Numbered from the stretch's first letter, positions 10,801-18,217 are shown. The stretch is DNA of 64,000 nt from Flavobacteriales bacterium (GCA_018402085.1 JAGYJM010000002.1:930001-994000), one strand, 5' to 3'. Notes: generated from the sequence alone by a model not told the origin. Numbers and translations are program-made.

Positions 10801-11572
10801 CCGAGGGTGCTTTCCTGCTGCAATTAACTTTGTGAATTTGGTAGACCCCGCGCTTTTTGAAGACGTCACCTGGGATTTCGGAGACGGCGCCTTCTCTAAC
10901 GAAGCCAACCCAGCTCATTTATATGTAAATCCGGGTGTCTATGATGTTTCTCTCTCGATCACCTCGCTGATTGGTTGTGATTATACGGGCTCAGCCCAAA
11001 ACTTCATCACGGTTTACAATAACCCGGATGCAGGTTTCTTTGCAACACCACAGCCTACAACGATGCCCGATACGGAAATATCTTTCGAAGACCTCTCAAG
11101 TGGCAGTGTTCAGGAGTGGTTTTGGGTCTTCGATACCCTGCAGGTTCAGGGAACCGCTGTAGAGCCCAACCCGACGTTTGAGTTCCCTATATCCACAGGA
11201 GGAGCCTATCCTGTTACGCTGCAGGTTACCGATGCAAACGGTTGTACGGATCAGATCACGAGGATTATCGTAATTAATGATCTGCTGAATATTTACGTGC
11301 CAAACGCCTTTACACCGAACAATGATGGAGTGAATGAAGTGTTTATGCTCGAGGGTACTGACATTGACCCCGCGCGCTTCATGCTCCAGGTATTTGACCG
11401 TTGGGGGGAGAAGATATTCGAGACCAATGAGCTTGAAGGGTTTTGGAACGGGAGCGTAAACAATGGTGCCTATTACGCTCCAGATGGTCTGTATACCTGG
11501 AGGGCAGTTGTATACTCGCAATCAACTGCCGAACGTCTGGAGCTGACCGGAACCGTCACCTTATTGCGATGA
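7841..11572 (+). CDS. Giant T9SS-exported protein: CUB-like, PKD, P-domain-like and CHU_C domains (paralogue B)
   Basis: A 1243-residue paralogue of the protein encoded at 3665-7357, with the same domain order: signal peptide (IRIFILFSVLFFSVGEGFAQ); CUB-like domain with SIYDGDNTGAG; PKD domain (LWDFGDGTTDESG); P-domain-like module (ISIEHSWLFDLVVTVTCPSG, GCDLNGTWSFQVCDLWGGDDG); second CUB-like domain (IIYDGDNTGAP); Ig and PKD modules (TWDFGDGAFSNEANP); and the CHU_C domain (VPNAFTPNNDGVNEVF, VFDRWGEKIF). The frame stays open upstream of the chosen ATG, but that ATG forms the ATGA overlap with the preceding gene and begins a proper signal peptide, so it is preferred. A strong intrinsic terminator follows. 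Function is probably cell-surface binding. Confidence 0.87.
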   Translation: MNQFYVHSIRIFILFSVLFFSVGEGFAQTNVVIGNGVFESCGGAFLDSGGQGGPGYSNGEYFTCTICPDTPGDVVTVDFITFDLDESGPQNSWDSMSIYDGDNTGAGTLGTYSGTALQGLFVTATPLNTTGCLTFVFQSNGVGTGNFGGTITCDTPCDRPVAEASYNAPENKRICVGDVINFDGTASTAAPGFQIEEWLWDFGDGTTDESGPVVSHSWDEPGEYIVELYLIDDNGCASTNRISLQVLVATYPSWEPFYGDTNLCLGEELCLEVDPDDYEVTWTGPDVAYENLTNTPLPDNVGECFESEIEVSGFAPGQTLTNINDLQSINISIEHSWLFDLVVTVTCPSGESVILHQQMAAPGGGNVGSNGTDLGIPNTEYYDYSWSSNATQGTWSEVATNETSGTLPQGDYNSLEPLEQLEGCDLNGTWSFQVCDLWGGDDGELSSWGLQFNPAIIPDVTEFTPDIGGGADSSFWAYDTNGLDVTFESDNGNDICVLPTEEGVWPFTFSVTNNHGCQHDSTFTVTVEEAAQADAGPDVTFCGEDVQLLGTLDGVPPELCGDESGNYTYCYGEAENTTWTYCPDNPGDGTTFMTIAFNAGTIENFFDELIIYDGDNTGAPVLGTYEGDLSGISVTATNATGCLTMAFTSDFSVSCQSGSQTEWDYDVSCGNSGPAFEFEWSPSEGLSDPNIPTPTVESINGETTYTLTAWPTGSPECSSTDEVTVFPAFQFEIDSSDPSCLGNDGEIEVDIDAGTGQAPWDIELLEGGVAVETVNTDGGLSVFDNLLPGDYTVVVSDQGGCSYENEIIINDTPPLIFEVSPVDTTICIDGTAELVAFSDMDDDNSFTYTWDQGVGIGSIVQLSPVETTTYSVYVTDDAGCDSEPIDVIVSVYDSLDVTVIGDELICGGNTATLEIDTYGGGSGEGYAFEWSFNGNAVGDGEDISNTQVQSGIYCVDLSDDCETPVVTACREVMVEEPIEVLFEADTTRGCFPAAINFVNLVDPALFEDVTWDFGDGAFSNEANPAHLYVNPGVYDVSLSITSLIGCDYTGSAQNFITVYNNPDAGFFATPQPTTMPDTEISFEDLSSGSVQEWFWVFDTLQVQGTAVEPNPTFEFPISTGGAYPVTLQVTDANGCTDQITRIIVINDLLNIYVPNAFTPNNDGVNEVFMLEGTDIDPARFMLQVFDRWGEKIFETNELEGFWNGSVNNGAYYAPDGLYTWRAVVYSQSTAERLELTGTVTLLR

Positions 11573-11597
11573 GCACTTTGCAAATTTGCTACTCTAC

Positions 11598-11630
11598 AAA
11601 AAAGCCTCTCCAAATGGAAGAGGCTTTTTT
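11598..11630. terminator. Bidirectional intrinsic terminator
   Basis: A perfect 12-bp inverted repeat (AAAAAAGCCTCT and its complement) with a short loop gives an A-run on one side and a T-run on the other. It sits between the convergent giant adhesin gene and the metallopeptidase gene and can stop transcription from both. Confidence 0.9.
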
Positions 11631-11649
11631 AGTGGGTTATGTTGGGGGC

Positions 11650-13560
11650 TTAGCTTTCCTTCTCAGGGATGTAGCCAAGCAAGGCATCCATGGTGTTCGT
11701 GCTTACCGCATGGTAATCCGCACGCGCCTTTCGATAGATATTTAATGCCATTTCTTCTTTCCCCGTTTCTTTCATCTCCCGGTAGAGAGGGGTAAGGAAC
11801 TTGCGACGGCCAACCTCAATTAAAAATTGCTCAGCGCGCGAAAAGGCGGGTTCATAATCGTGTCTTATAGCCTGTTGGAGCCAGGCGAAAAGCACTTCAT
11901 TATTGCCGGTTGAATTAATGTCGTAAGCCTCGTTCAGCTCTGCAAGCTGCGCTGTCTTTACAGTTGCAGGAAGGCGGGTCAGAAAGCGATAGCGTTCCTG
12001 GTACACCCAGTCATTCCATGCCAGTTCAGCAGTGGCGAGTTCTCCATTGCTCCATGCGTTTACCGCAAGGTCTACCGCTGCAATGCGTTCTGATTGAACA
12101 GAAGGCGTATTTTCTGGTAGTCCGGGACCATAAATCCATTCTTCGATTTTCAGAGCCTCAAACTGACCCTCTGCCAGGAGGTTCTTCTTAAGGTAATCCA
12201 CAAAGCGCTCAGTGTCCATCACTTCAAAAGCATGCGTCTGGAAATAGGTCTTCAGAAATTGATCGAATTCTACGCGGCCAATTTTTTCCTCCAGCATACG
12301 CAAGAAGAAATAGCCTTTATCGTATGCAATAGCCGTCATACCGTCATCAGGATTCCGATCTCTCAGGTGCAGCTTCAGGTGTGTGTCATCAGGGTTCGTA
12401 TCCATGATTTCTTCTACTTCACGCTCAAGGCTCTGGTAACTGAGCGTAGCCAACATCTCAGAGATCTCTCTGCCATACACGGCTTCCATGATGCGCTGTT
12501 CAAAGTATACCGTGAAGCCTTCATTCAGCCAAAAGTCGTCCCACGTTGCATTCGTGACCAGGTTACCTGACCAACTGTGAGCGAGCTCATGAGCCACAAG
12601 TGCCGTAAGCGAGCGATCTCCGGCAATGATGGTTGGGGTAGCGAAGGTGAGGCGCGGGTTTTCCATCCCCCCGAAAGGGAATGCCGCCGGAAGGATGAGC
12701 AGATCATATCGCCCCCATGCATAGGTTCCGTAGAGTTCTTCAGCTTCCTTAAGCATGTCATCCATTTCTTGAAATTCATACGCAGCAGCTTCAATTACGT
12801 CAGGAGTAGCGTAAACTCCAGTGCGCTCTCCTATGGGGCGGAATTCAACATTGCCAACCGCCAGGGCCATGAGATATGACGGAATGGGCTGCTCCATTTT
12901 GAAAGTGTAAGTATTGCTTTCGTTCACTTTCTGCGGATTTTCAGCACTCATAAGTGCCATAAGTCCTTGCGGCACAGAAACCTCAGCATGGTAAGTGAAG
13001 CGAATACCGGGACTATCCTGGCAAGGCAGCCATGTGCGGGCCAGAATGGCCTGTGATTGTGTAAACAGAAAAGGGTTCTCACCTTCAACCCATAATAAGG
13101 CTTCAGCGCCGGGAGCGGAGGCATAGCTTATGCTTACGGTTTCCGTTTCTGAAGTTATGGGAATGTTGAGGGGCTGACCGAGAAATTCGTCATCTGGGCC
13201 CAGTTCAAATGAGACAGCCCCACCATCGTTGGTTACTACTGAGTCTATCCGTAATTCACGCACGTCGAACACGATACGTTCAGCATTTTCACCCTTTTTA
13301 ATAGAATATGTGGCTGTTCCTGTGATTTCCCGCGACTCGAAGTCAACAGAGGCTTTCCAGTTAAGGTGGGTCACTTTCGCTTCATTTGGACGCGCATAAG
13401 AGTGATAATCATTGACCATTTTCATTTGGGCGACTTTCTGGGCTTTCGCGCTGCCGGGGTCTCCCTCGGTGCGCTTGTTCGGATCTTTGTCAGAAGATGG
13501 GCCGCCGCAAGCAAGCATCAAGCTTGCCAAAGCAGGTAAAAGTATTCTGGTACTTCGCAT
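11650..13560 (-). CDS. M1-family aminopeptidase, leukotriene A4 hydrolase-like, lipoprotein
   Basis: Zinc metallopeptidase expected to remove N-terminal residues from peptides in the cell envelope. The signal sequence ends in a lipobox-like stretch (SLMLACGG), so the protein is probably anchored to a membrane as a lipoprotein. The substrate-binding GGMEN motif is near residues 297-301. The zinc site HELAH is at 324-328, with the third ligand Glu near 347 in LNEGFTVYFE. A helical C-terminal part (about residues 470-620) matches the leukotriene-A4-hydrolase C-terminal domain, and 636 residues is typical of that subgroup. A second, only distantly similar M1 peptidase is encoded about 1.3 kb upstream on the same strand. 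A TATCTTTA box about 20 bases before the start may be its promoter. Confidence 0.9.
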   Translation of the reverse strand: MRSTRILLPALASLMLACGGPSSDKDPNKRTEGDPGSAKAQKVAQMKMVNDYHSYARPNEAKVTHLNWKASVDFESREITGTATYSIKKGENAERIVFDVRELRIDSVVTNDGGAVSFELGPDDEFLGQPLNIPITSETETVSISYASAPGAEALLWVEGENPFLFTQSQAILARTWLPCQDSPGIRFTYHAEVSVPQGLMALMSAENPQKVNESNTYTFKMEQPIPSYLMALAVGNVEFRPIGERTGVYATPDVIEAAAYEFQEMDDMLKEAEELYGTYAWGRYDLLILPAAFPFGGMENPRLTFATPTIIAGDRSLTALVAHELAHSWSGNLVTNATWDDFWLNEGFTVYFEQRIMEAVYGREISEMLATLSYQSLEREVEEIMDTNPDDTHLKLHLRDRNPDDGMTAIAYDKGYFFLRMLEEKIGRVEFDQFLKTYFQTHAFEVMDTERFVDYLKKNLLAEGQFEALKIEEWIYGPGLPENTPSVQSERIAAVDLAVNAWSNGELATAELAWNDWVYQERYRFLTRLPATVKTAQLAELNEAYDINSTGNNEVLFAWLQQAIRHDYEPAFSRAEQFLIEVGRRKFLTPLYREMKETGKEEMALNIYRKARADYHAVSTNTMDALLGYIPEKES

Positions 13561-13636
13561 GGTAGAATATTTAGATGGCTAAAGATACATATCCCACTTC
13601 AGCTTAAGACGACCTCACGAAATCGTCTTCTTTTGA

Positions 13637-13657
13637 CACCGCGAAAGCGGCGGATGC
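13637..13657 (-). repeat. CATC/GATG-hairpin repeat (imperfect copy)
   Basis: CCGC-GAAA-GCGG core followed by CGGATGC. This copy has one mismatch in the outer stem and lies in the spacer upstream of the metallopeptidase gene. Confidence 0.55.
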
Positions 13658-13703
13658 TCATTTGCAGTGATTCAAAGGCATATCGGATTTTGGATATTGT
13701 TCT

Positions 13704-13723
13704 CCTCCAATGCTTTTGCATTG
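13704..13723 (+). repeat. CATC/GATG-hairpin repeat (CAATGC stem)
   Basis: CAATGC-TTTT-GCATTG hairpin preceded by CTC instead of ATC. The same stem occurs at 14292, at the other edge of this spacer. Confidence 0.5.
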
Positions 13724-13799
13724 CATTGAAAAGAGCGCAAAACCAAGCTATGAGTATTACACTAATGGGGATATCGGGGTGAGAGGCATGGATGTTCGC

Positions 13800-13908
13800 A
13801 TTCGTAAAACAATATGTGTCATAGGTGAAGTATCCCTTTCGCCGTGTTGGTCTGCTTCCGAACTTAGCCACGTGGTGGCGGCGGGGGCGGGCCCGCCATC
13901 GGACGGGG
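13800..13908 (+). repeat. 109-bp direct repeat, copy 1
   Basis: Begins ATTCGTAAAACAATA and ends GGACGGGG. Identical to the copy at 14124-14232 except for one base (ATATGTGTC against ATACGTGTC). It includes a GC-rich block with a GGCGGG/CCCGCC self-complementary segment. The two copies are 324 bases apart, a multiple of three. Confidence 0.9.
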
Positions 13909-13922
13909 CGGAGTGGTTTATT

Positions 13923-13982
13923 GAGTATTGCAGCTCGAATAGTTCGTTCGTCGAGTATTGCGGCTCGAATAGTTTGTTCGTC
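13923..13982 (+). repeat. 30-bp tandem repeat, two copies
   Basis: Two adjacent 30-bp units starting GAGTATTGC and ending GTTCGTC, differing at two positions (CAG/CGG and TTC/TTT). They lie between the two copies of the 109-bp repeat. Confidence 0.85.
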
Positions 13983-14123
13983 ACCGCTCCAAAAATCGAT
14001 GGTTCACTTCATCGTCTAGATTCAGTTAATGATGATATCCACACCTCCAGAAAGGTTATTGGTCTTATGCTGCATGAAAGCATTTGTATTAGATGCGGTC
14101 ATTGGTATAAGCGTTTAACGGCG

Positions 14124-14232
14124 ATTCGTAAAACAATACGTGTCATAGGTGAAGTATCCCTTTCGCCGTGTTGGTCTGCTTCCGAACTTAGCCACGTGGT
14201 GGCGGCGGGGGCGGGCCCGCCATCGGACGGGG
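14124..14232 (+). repeat. 109-bp direct repeat, copy 2
   Basis: Second copy of the repeat at 13800-13908, with 108 of 109 bases identical by eye. The flanks differ: copy 1 continues CGGAGTGG and copy 2 continues AGTGG. Confidence 0.9.
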
Positions 14233-14291
14233 AGTGGTGCTGAAAGGCCGGAGTTTACGCCCAGCGCTCCATTTCAGCGCCGGTCTACGTC

Positions 14292-14312
14292 GCATCCAAT
14301 GCTTTTGCATTG
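14292..14312 (+). repeat. CATC/GATG-hairpin repeat (CAATGC stem)
   Basis: GCATC followed by CAATGC-TTTT-GCATTG, with an A-run after it. It lies 8 bases beyond the stop codon of the bioY-like gene. Confidence 0.65.
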
Positions 14313-14319
14313 AAAAAAA

Positions 14320-14877
14320 TCAAACTTTCTCGCTACCAAAAATACGGTCAAGCACTACAAAGATGACCGTTCCTAGTCCGGCTTTGACCGCCAGACCCGG
14401 GGCGAATTCCCGCAGTTGCGCAATAAAAGAGAGGGGTTCATGCGTGATTTGTTCCATCCAGAACAGGCCAAGCAGGAGGATGAGAAACTGACCGAGTAAG
14501 AGGTAGAGTAAAGCCATCAAGGCCGGAAATCGAAAGCGCTGTTCAGAGGCAAAACCGACGATCAAGGCGGCAATCGGGAAAGCCAGCAGAAAGCCACCGG
14601 TCACGCCGGTGAAGCGATCAATACCCGAAGTCCCCTCCGCAAATACCGGTAAACCACAACCGCCGGCAAGAAGATATAAAACCACGGTTGTTGTTCCGAT
14701 TTTCCACCCGAACACGACCGGTATGAGCACCACCAGCAGTGATTGTGGGGTGATAGGTACCGGGTCACCACCGAATTCATGTGGAGAAAGGAGTCCGAGC
14801 AGAACCAGTCCAATGAGTACTTTAAGGGCAGCATCCACGCCGCTCTTATCGTGAAGGCGAATAGCATGGTTCAGCAT
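14320..14877 (-). CDS. bioY: BioY-family biotin transporter substrate-binding subunit
   Basis: Integral membrane S-component of an ECF-type vitamin transporter that captures biotin. The protein is about 185 residues with five to six hydrophobic segments. It carries the BioY core pattern: PVPITPQSLLVVLIPVVFGWKIG, then LYLLAGGCGLPVFAEG and FTGVTGGFLLAFPIAALIVG. I give its position from those blocks (about residues 38-115). The frame is open further upstream, but the ATG chosen lies one base past the stop codon of the upstream peptidase gene, so the two are almost certainly co-transcribed. No EcfA or EcfT gene is visible here; BioY can act alone or share an energising module encoded elsewhere. 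Confidence 0.85.
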   Translation of the reverse strand: MLNHAIRLHDKSGVDAALKVLIGLVLLGLLSPHEFGGDPVPITPQSLLVVLIPVVFGWKIGTTTVVLYLLAGGCGLPVFAEGTSGIDRFTGVTGGFLLAFPIAALIVGFASEQRFRFPALMALLYLLLGQFLILLLGLFWMEQITHEPLSFIAQLREFAPGLAVKAGLGTVIFVVLDRIFGSEKV

Positions 14878-14878
14878 A

Positions 14879-16747
14879 TCAACGTCTGAAGAGGTAACCC
14901 ATACCCTCATCGATGGTGAGGCGGTTGTTTTCACGATCCGTATCTGCCATTCGGTTATATGGGTCAATTTCGATCGACGCTATATCTTCGAGAGGTATTT
15001 CGATGGCGAGCTGGTAAAAAGGGTTTGTCCATGGCCAGTCAGGCCCTATTACCCACTTGTCTGCTTCAGCTTCTATCGGTGGTTTCTCTCCGCGCATGAT
15101 CACCAGTGGAATGTTGTGCATGACTCGGCTTCCGTCAGTGAGGGTGAGCATGACATCAAGCGGCATAGGCATTTTCCCTTTTCGTTCCAGGGTCAGGTAG
15201 GTCATTCCATCGCGTTCACGAACTTCAGCTATGCTGTAGTCAATGGTGTGAATCGTATGAACAAAGTACTCAAAATACCAGTCAAGCTCGATGCCACTTA
15301 CCTTTTCCATCACCCGCTTGAAGTCATTGGGTGTGGGGTGCTTGAACTTCCATTCATTGAAATATTGCAAGAGTCCTTTATCGCGGTTCTCCGCGCCGAT
15401 AATGTATCCTAGTTGTTCAAGAAGCACTTGTCCTTTACTGTAAGCCGCTACACCGTAGGCGTAATTTGTTTCGTAATGATCAGCGTGAGTACTGAGCGGA
15501 TTTTCTTTACCTGCGCGAACGATGCCAAGGTATCCCTGGTACGCGTAATCATGGGGCTGGCGATCCGGATTGGGGAACAATTCATGCATGGTAAGTGAAG
15601 TGGCATAGGAGGTGAAACCTTCATCCATCCATTCATACAAAGCTTCATTGGTGGCGAGTGCTGCCTGATACCAGCTATGCGCGGCTTCGTGCACTGTTAC
15701 CCCAACCAGGCTGCGGAGGTTGCGTTCTCCCGTTATCAGGGTTGCCATCGGGTATTCCATGCCGCCGTCGCCGCCCTGAATGATGCTGTAAATGGGGTAT
15801 GGATATGCACCAAAACGTTCGCTCATATACTCGAATGCCTTTACGGCATATTCTGAGAGCTGTTCCCAGTTCTCATTGAATTCGGGGTTGTTCTGATAGA
15901 AAAAATGAATTTTGGGTCCGTCAGGTACCTGGGCAGTCGTATGCAAATAATCAGGATCTGCGGCCCAAACGAAGTCGTGCACGTCTTCAGCAAGAAACTC
16001 CCAGGTGAGTTTACCGTTCACTGATTTCTTTTTAACCTGTTCTTCTGAGACGTAGCCGAAACCGATTTCTTCAGGATTCTGAAGAACTCCGGTAGCACCA
16101 ATGATATAATTTTCATCAATGGTAATATTGACCTCAAAGTCACCCCAAACCCCGTGAAATTCTCGTCCGACATAAGGATTTGCGTGCCATCCCATTTCGT
16201 CATATTCGCACATTTTCGGGTACCACTGAGACATCGAAAACTTGATGCCTTCTTTATTGTCGCGTCCTGACCGACGTATTTGTAGCGGGACTTGTGCATC
16301 CCACACCATTTCAAAAATGGCTTTTTTACCCGGTTTAATTGGTTCGTCGAGCTTCACCTCAAGGATGGTGCCTTCGATATCATAGCTGAGTTCTTGACCA
16401 TTCATTTTTAGGCTTTTTACCCGCATCCAGCCTTCTTCATCAGGTTGAAGTTGCGAGATACGGTCGCTCACCCTCGGGTCGGGGTCTTCTATAGTTAGCG
16501 AGCGTACATCCATCATGCTGCCCGGCTGAAAGGCATTGAAATAAAGATGGTAGAAGACCTTTTCTAATTGGTCAGGGGAATTGTTGTAATAAACCAATTT
16601 CTGAGAACCAGAGTATTGATTGGTCTCTACATTCATGTTGATATCCATCTCGTACTCTGCACGTTGCTGCCAATAAGCGTCATCTGCGAGCGCAGAAAGC
16701 GAAAAGCCCATGAGTAAGGCTGTCAGTATGTAGTAATGCTTCATCAT
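14879..16747 (-). CDS. M1-family metallopeptidase, exported
   Basis: Secreted or periplasmic zinc peptidase of the gluzincin M1 type, 622 residues. It has a signal peptide (YYILTALLMGFSLSALA), an N-terminal beta domain, the GGMEYP substrate motif (about residues 328-333), the zinc motif HEAAH at 353-357, and Glu near 376 in WMDEGFTSYATS. A helical region and a C-terminal beta region follow (LTLERKGKMPMPLDVMLTL), as in the larger Bacteroidota M1 subgroup. It lacks the leukotriene-hydrolase C-terminal domain seen in the other M1 gene of this window. It is followed after one base by bioY. Two adjacent ATG codons open the gene; either could be used. Confidence 0.9.
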   Translation of the reverse strand: MMKHYYILTALLMGFSLSALADDAYWQQRAEYEMDINMNVETNQYSGSQKLVYYNNSPDQLEKVFYHLYFNAFQPGSMMDVRSLTIEDPDPRVSDRISQLQPDEEGWMRVKSLKMNGQELSYDIEGTILEVKLDEPIKPGKKAIFEMVWDAQVPLQIRRSGRDNKEGIKFSMSQWYPKMCEYDEMGWHANPYVGREFHGVWGDFEVNITIDENYIIGATGVLQNPEEIGFGYVSEEQVKKKSVNGKLTWEFLAEDVHDFVWAADPDYLHTTAQVPDGPKIHFFYQNNPEFNENWEQLSEYAVKAFEYMSERFGAYPYPIYSIIQGGDGGMEYPMATLITGERNLRSLVGVTVHEAAHSWYQAALATNEALYEWMDEGFTSYATSLTMHELFPNPDRQPHDYAYQGYLGIVRAGKENPLSTHADHYETNYAYGVAAYSKGQVLLEQLGYIIGAENRDKGLLQYFNEWKFKHPTPNDFKRVMEKVSGIELDWYFEYFVHTIHTIDYSIAEVRERDGMTYLTLERKGKMPMPLDVMLTLTDGSRVMHNIPLVIMRGEKPPIEAEADKWVIGPDWPWTNPFYQLAIEIPLEDIASIEIDPYNRMADTDRENNRLTIDEGMGYLFRR

Positions 16748-16784
16748 TGTCTTTGAGCTGCTAAAATAGGCAACTGTTTGCGAT

Positions 16785-16804
16785 CGCCCTGAAAAGGGCG
16801 GATG
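16785..16804 (+). repeat. CATC/GATG-hairpin repeat, intergenic copy
   Basis: CGCCCTGAAAAGGGCGGATG, a perfect 6-bp stem with a GAAA loop and GATG flank. The identical 20-mer occurs inside tsaD at 31293. The remaining roughly 150 bases of this spacer show no other clear feature. Confidence 0.8.
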
Positions 16805-16978
16805 GGATGGTGATTGATTATTGATGGGGATCGGTGCACATCAACGCTTCTTTTTCATAAATGGGGGGCACCGAATGAGCACCATGCACAATACATTGTG
16901 CGCCCTTTATGACCGGCGAAAACCGCAGACCGTTTACCGCTCACTGAACAAAGAGCGGCGAAAGTGACTTTTAAGGGT

Positions 16979-17875
16979 ATGCCTAAAGCCGATTTTTTCT
17001 TTTATGGGTTTACCCTGGTGATGCTTTCGTGCTTTCCTATGATTGAACTGCTCGGAGGAGACTGGCAGAATTACATTGCCCTGGGTACCATTCTTTTATT
17101 GGGTATTCCGCACGGAGCCATTGACAACTCGATTTTTTTATCGGGATCCGGCATGCCGGTGCCAAGGTTTTTTGCATTATACATTGGAGTAATCGCAGCG
17201 AACGTGCTTTTGTGGTTCATGCTGCCAGAACTCGCTTACGCCGCTTTCATTCTACTTTCTGCCTACCACTTTGGTCAATCGCAATTGACTGACGTGTCGA
17301 TTCTACGCGGACGAAAATTCGTGTTCTTGTTGTGGGGACTGGCGGTCATGAGCACCTATTTATATAGCAACCGTGTTGAATTACTCAACCTGATCGCGGC
17401 CTATGAAGATCTGGCTGCTTTCAGCATCTTTTTCAACGGCTCCTTTTTACTCATTTCTCTCACTACGTCGGTTTCAGCCAGTTTGGGCTTGCTGATCTAC
17501 CTGACTGCAACTGGCACCATGCGGCTTGAACGCTTTCTGCGCGAGCTCTTTGTTTTTGGGATCGTGGCGACCACAGCTTATCTGTTCAGCTTCCTCCTTG
17601 GTTTCGCCCTTTTCTTTGTGACGGTGCACGCTTTTAAAGTGCTGCAATCCGAGTATGGCTACCTTCTTGAAACCAATAAGTTGAAGGATGTCAAGCAGTT
17701 CATTAAGGCACTGCTGCCACTCAGTCTGCTTTCCATAGCAGGCATATCTATGCTCACTGCGGCCGTATATTTTGAGCTTTTCAGTATTTCGTATCCACTC
17801 TTATTTATGGTGATCATCTCTTCGATCACGGTTCCGCATGCCTATGTCATGGAGCGGTTTTATCGGAAAGTCTGA
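16979..17875 (+). CDS. blh: Brp/Blh-family beta-carotene 15,15'-dioxygenase-like membrane protein
   Basis: Polytopic membrane enzyme of the Brp/Blh family, whose characterised members cleave beta-carotene into two retinal molecules for rhodopsins. The protein is about 298 residues with seven to eight hydrophobic helices. It shows the family's two His motifs: GIPHGAIDN (His about residue 45) and SAYHFGQSQ (His about residue 97). Further His residues lie in VTVHAFKVLQSE and TVPHAYVMERF. A GTG five codons upstream could also be the start. It stands alone: no rhodopsin or carotenoid synthesis gene is in the window, so retinal supply to a distant rhodopsin is an inference. A perfect 32-bp palindrome follows the stop. 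Confidence 0.85.
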   Translation: MPKADFFFYGFTLVMLSCFPMIELLGGDWQNYIALGTILLLGIPHGAIDNSIFLSGSGMPVPRFFALYIGVIAANVLLWFMLPELAYAAFILLSAYHFGQSQLTDVSILRGRKFVFLLWGLAVMSTYLYSNRVELLNLIAAYEDLAAFSIFFNGSFLLISLTTSVSASLGLLIYLTATGTMRLERFLRELFVFGIVATTAYLFSFLLGFALFFVTVHAFKVLQSEYGYLLETNKLKDVKQFIKALLPLSLLSIAGISMLTAAVYFELFSISYPLLFMVIISSITVPHAYVMERFYRKV

Positions 17876-17882
17876 TGGGGCA

Positions 17883-17914
17883 TTGTAGGTTTGGATTGCA
17901 ATCCAAACCTACAA
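17883..17914. repeat. Perfect 32-bp palindrome
   Basis: Arms of 16 bases (TTGTAGGTTTGGATTG and its exact complement) with no loop, starting 8 bases past the stop of the Blh-like gene. No T-run follows, so it is not a typical intrinsic terminator. Confidence 0.8.
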
Positions 17915-18013
17915 GGGGAATCGAGGCAGGTTGACAGCAGGGATTTCAGATCCCTTTAGTTTCCGAATTCCGAGAAGCAAAACCCATTGCGCTAAAGCGC
18001 ATGGCTTTTTTCA

Positions 18014-18051
18014 TACCCAAAGGCTTTCAAGCAAGCTTGAGTCTTTGGGTA
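18014..18051. repeat. Long imperfect inverted repeat
   Basis: Outer arms TACCCAAAG/CTTTGGGTA and an inner perfect TCAAGC-AA-GCTTGA, separated by small mismatched bulges. It lies directly downstream of the tRNA terminator and may be a second terminator hairpin or a repeat element. Confidence 0.6.
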
Positions 18052-18053
18052 CG

Positions 18054-18086
18054 AAAAAACCCACCGACCTTCGGTCGATGGGTTTT
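18054..18086 (-). terminator. Intrinsic terminator of tRNA-Arg
   Basis: On the minus strand a 10-bp stem with one mismatch (CCCATCGACC against GGTCGGTGGG) is followed by a run of six Ts, 12 bases past the 3' end of the tRNA. Confidence 0.8.
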
Positions 18087-18097
18087 GGTTCTCTTAG

Positions 18098-18171
18098 TGA
18101 CCCCGCAGGGATTCGAACCCCGAACCTCCGCATCCGTAGTGCGGTGCTCTATCCAGTTAAGCTACGGAGCC
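18098..18171 (-). tRNA. tRNA-Arg (anticodon ACG)
   Basis: A complete cloverleaf can be drawn. The acceptor stem GGCTCCG pairs with CGGGGTC using two G-U pairs. The D-arm is AGCTTAACTGGATAGAGC, the anticodon stem is CCGCA/TGCGG with loop CTACGGA, and the T-arm is CGGGG-TTCGAAT-CCCTG. Discriminator A; no CCA is encoded. The anticodon ACG reads CGN arginine codons after A34 deamination by TadA. Confidence 0.96.
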
Positions 18172-18195
18172 AACTTATTTCCCCGAAAGGGGGTG

Positions 18196-18203
18196 CAAAT
18201 ATA
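18196..18203 (-). promoter_or_regulatory. Putative -7 box for tRNA-Arg (TATATTTG on minus)
   Basis: An exact TAnnTTTG match on the minus strand, 24 bases before the tRNA 5' end. The -33 TTG is not at ideal spacing. Confidence 0.5.
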
Positions 18204-18217
18204 GAAAAAGTCTGAAC

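Larger units (their letters stand above)
13561..14319. other. Gene-free spacer with several repeat families
   Basis: About 760 bp between the metallopeptidase start and the bioY stop with no convincing gene. It contains three members of the CATC/GATG hairpin family (near 13637, 13708 and 14292), a 109-bp direct repeat present twice, and a 30-bp tandem duplication. Long open frames cross it on both strands, but their composition is unlike the neighbouring genes and they have no recognisable domain. Confidence 0.7.

Noticed and set aside
13710-14243. Long open frame (177 codons) crossing both 109-bp repeats
   Set aside because: It is open only because the repeats keep frame; composition is Cys/Ser/Gly-rich without any domain and overlaps equally open frames on the other strand. 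No start context or homologue in mind.
17931-18215. Open frames across the tRNA-Arg region on the plus strand
   Set aside because: They run antisense through the tRNA, its terminator and a palindrome.
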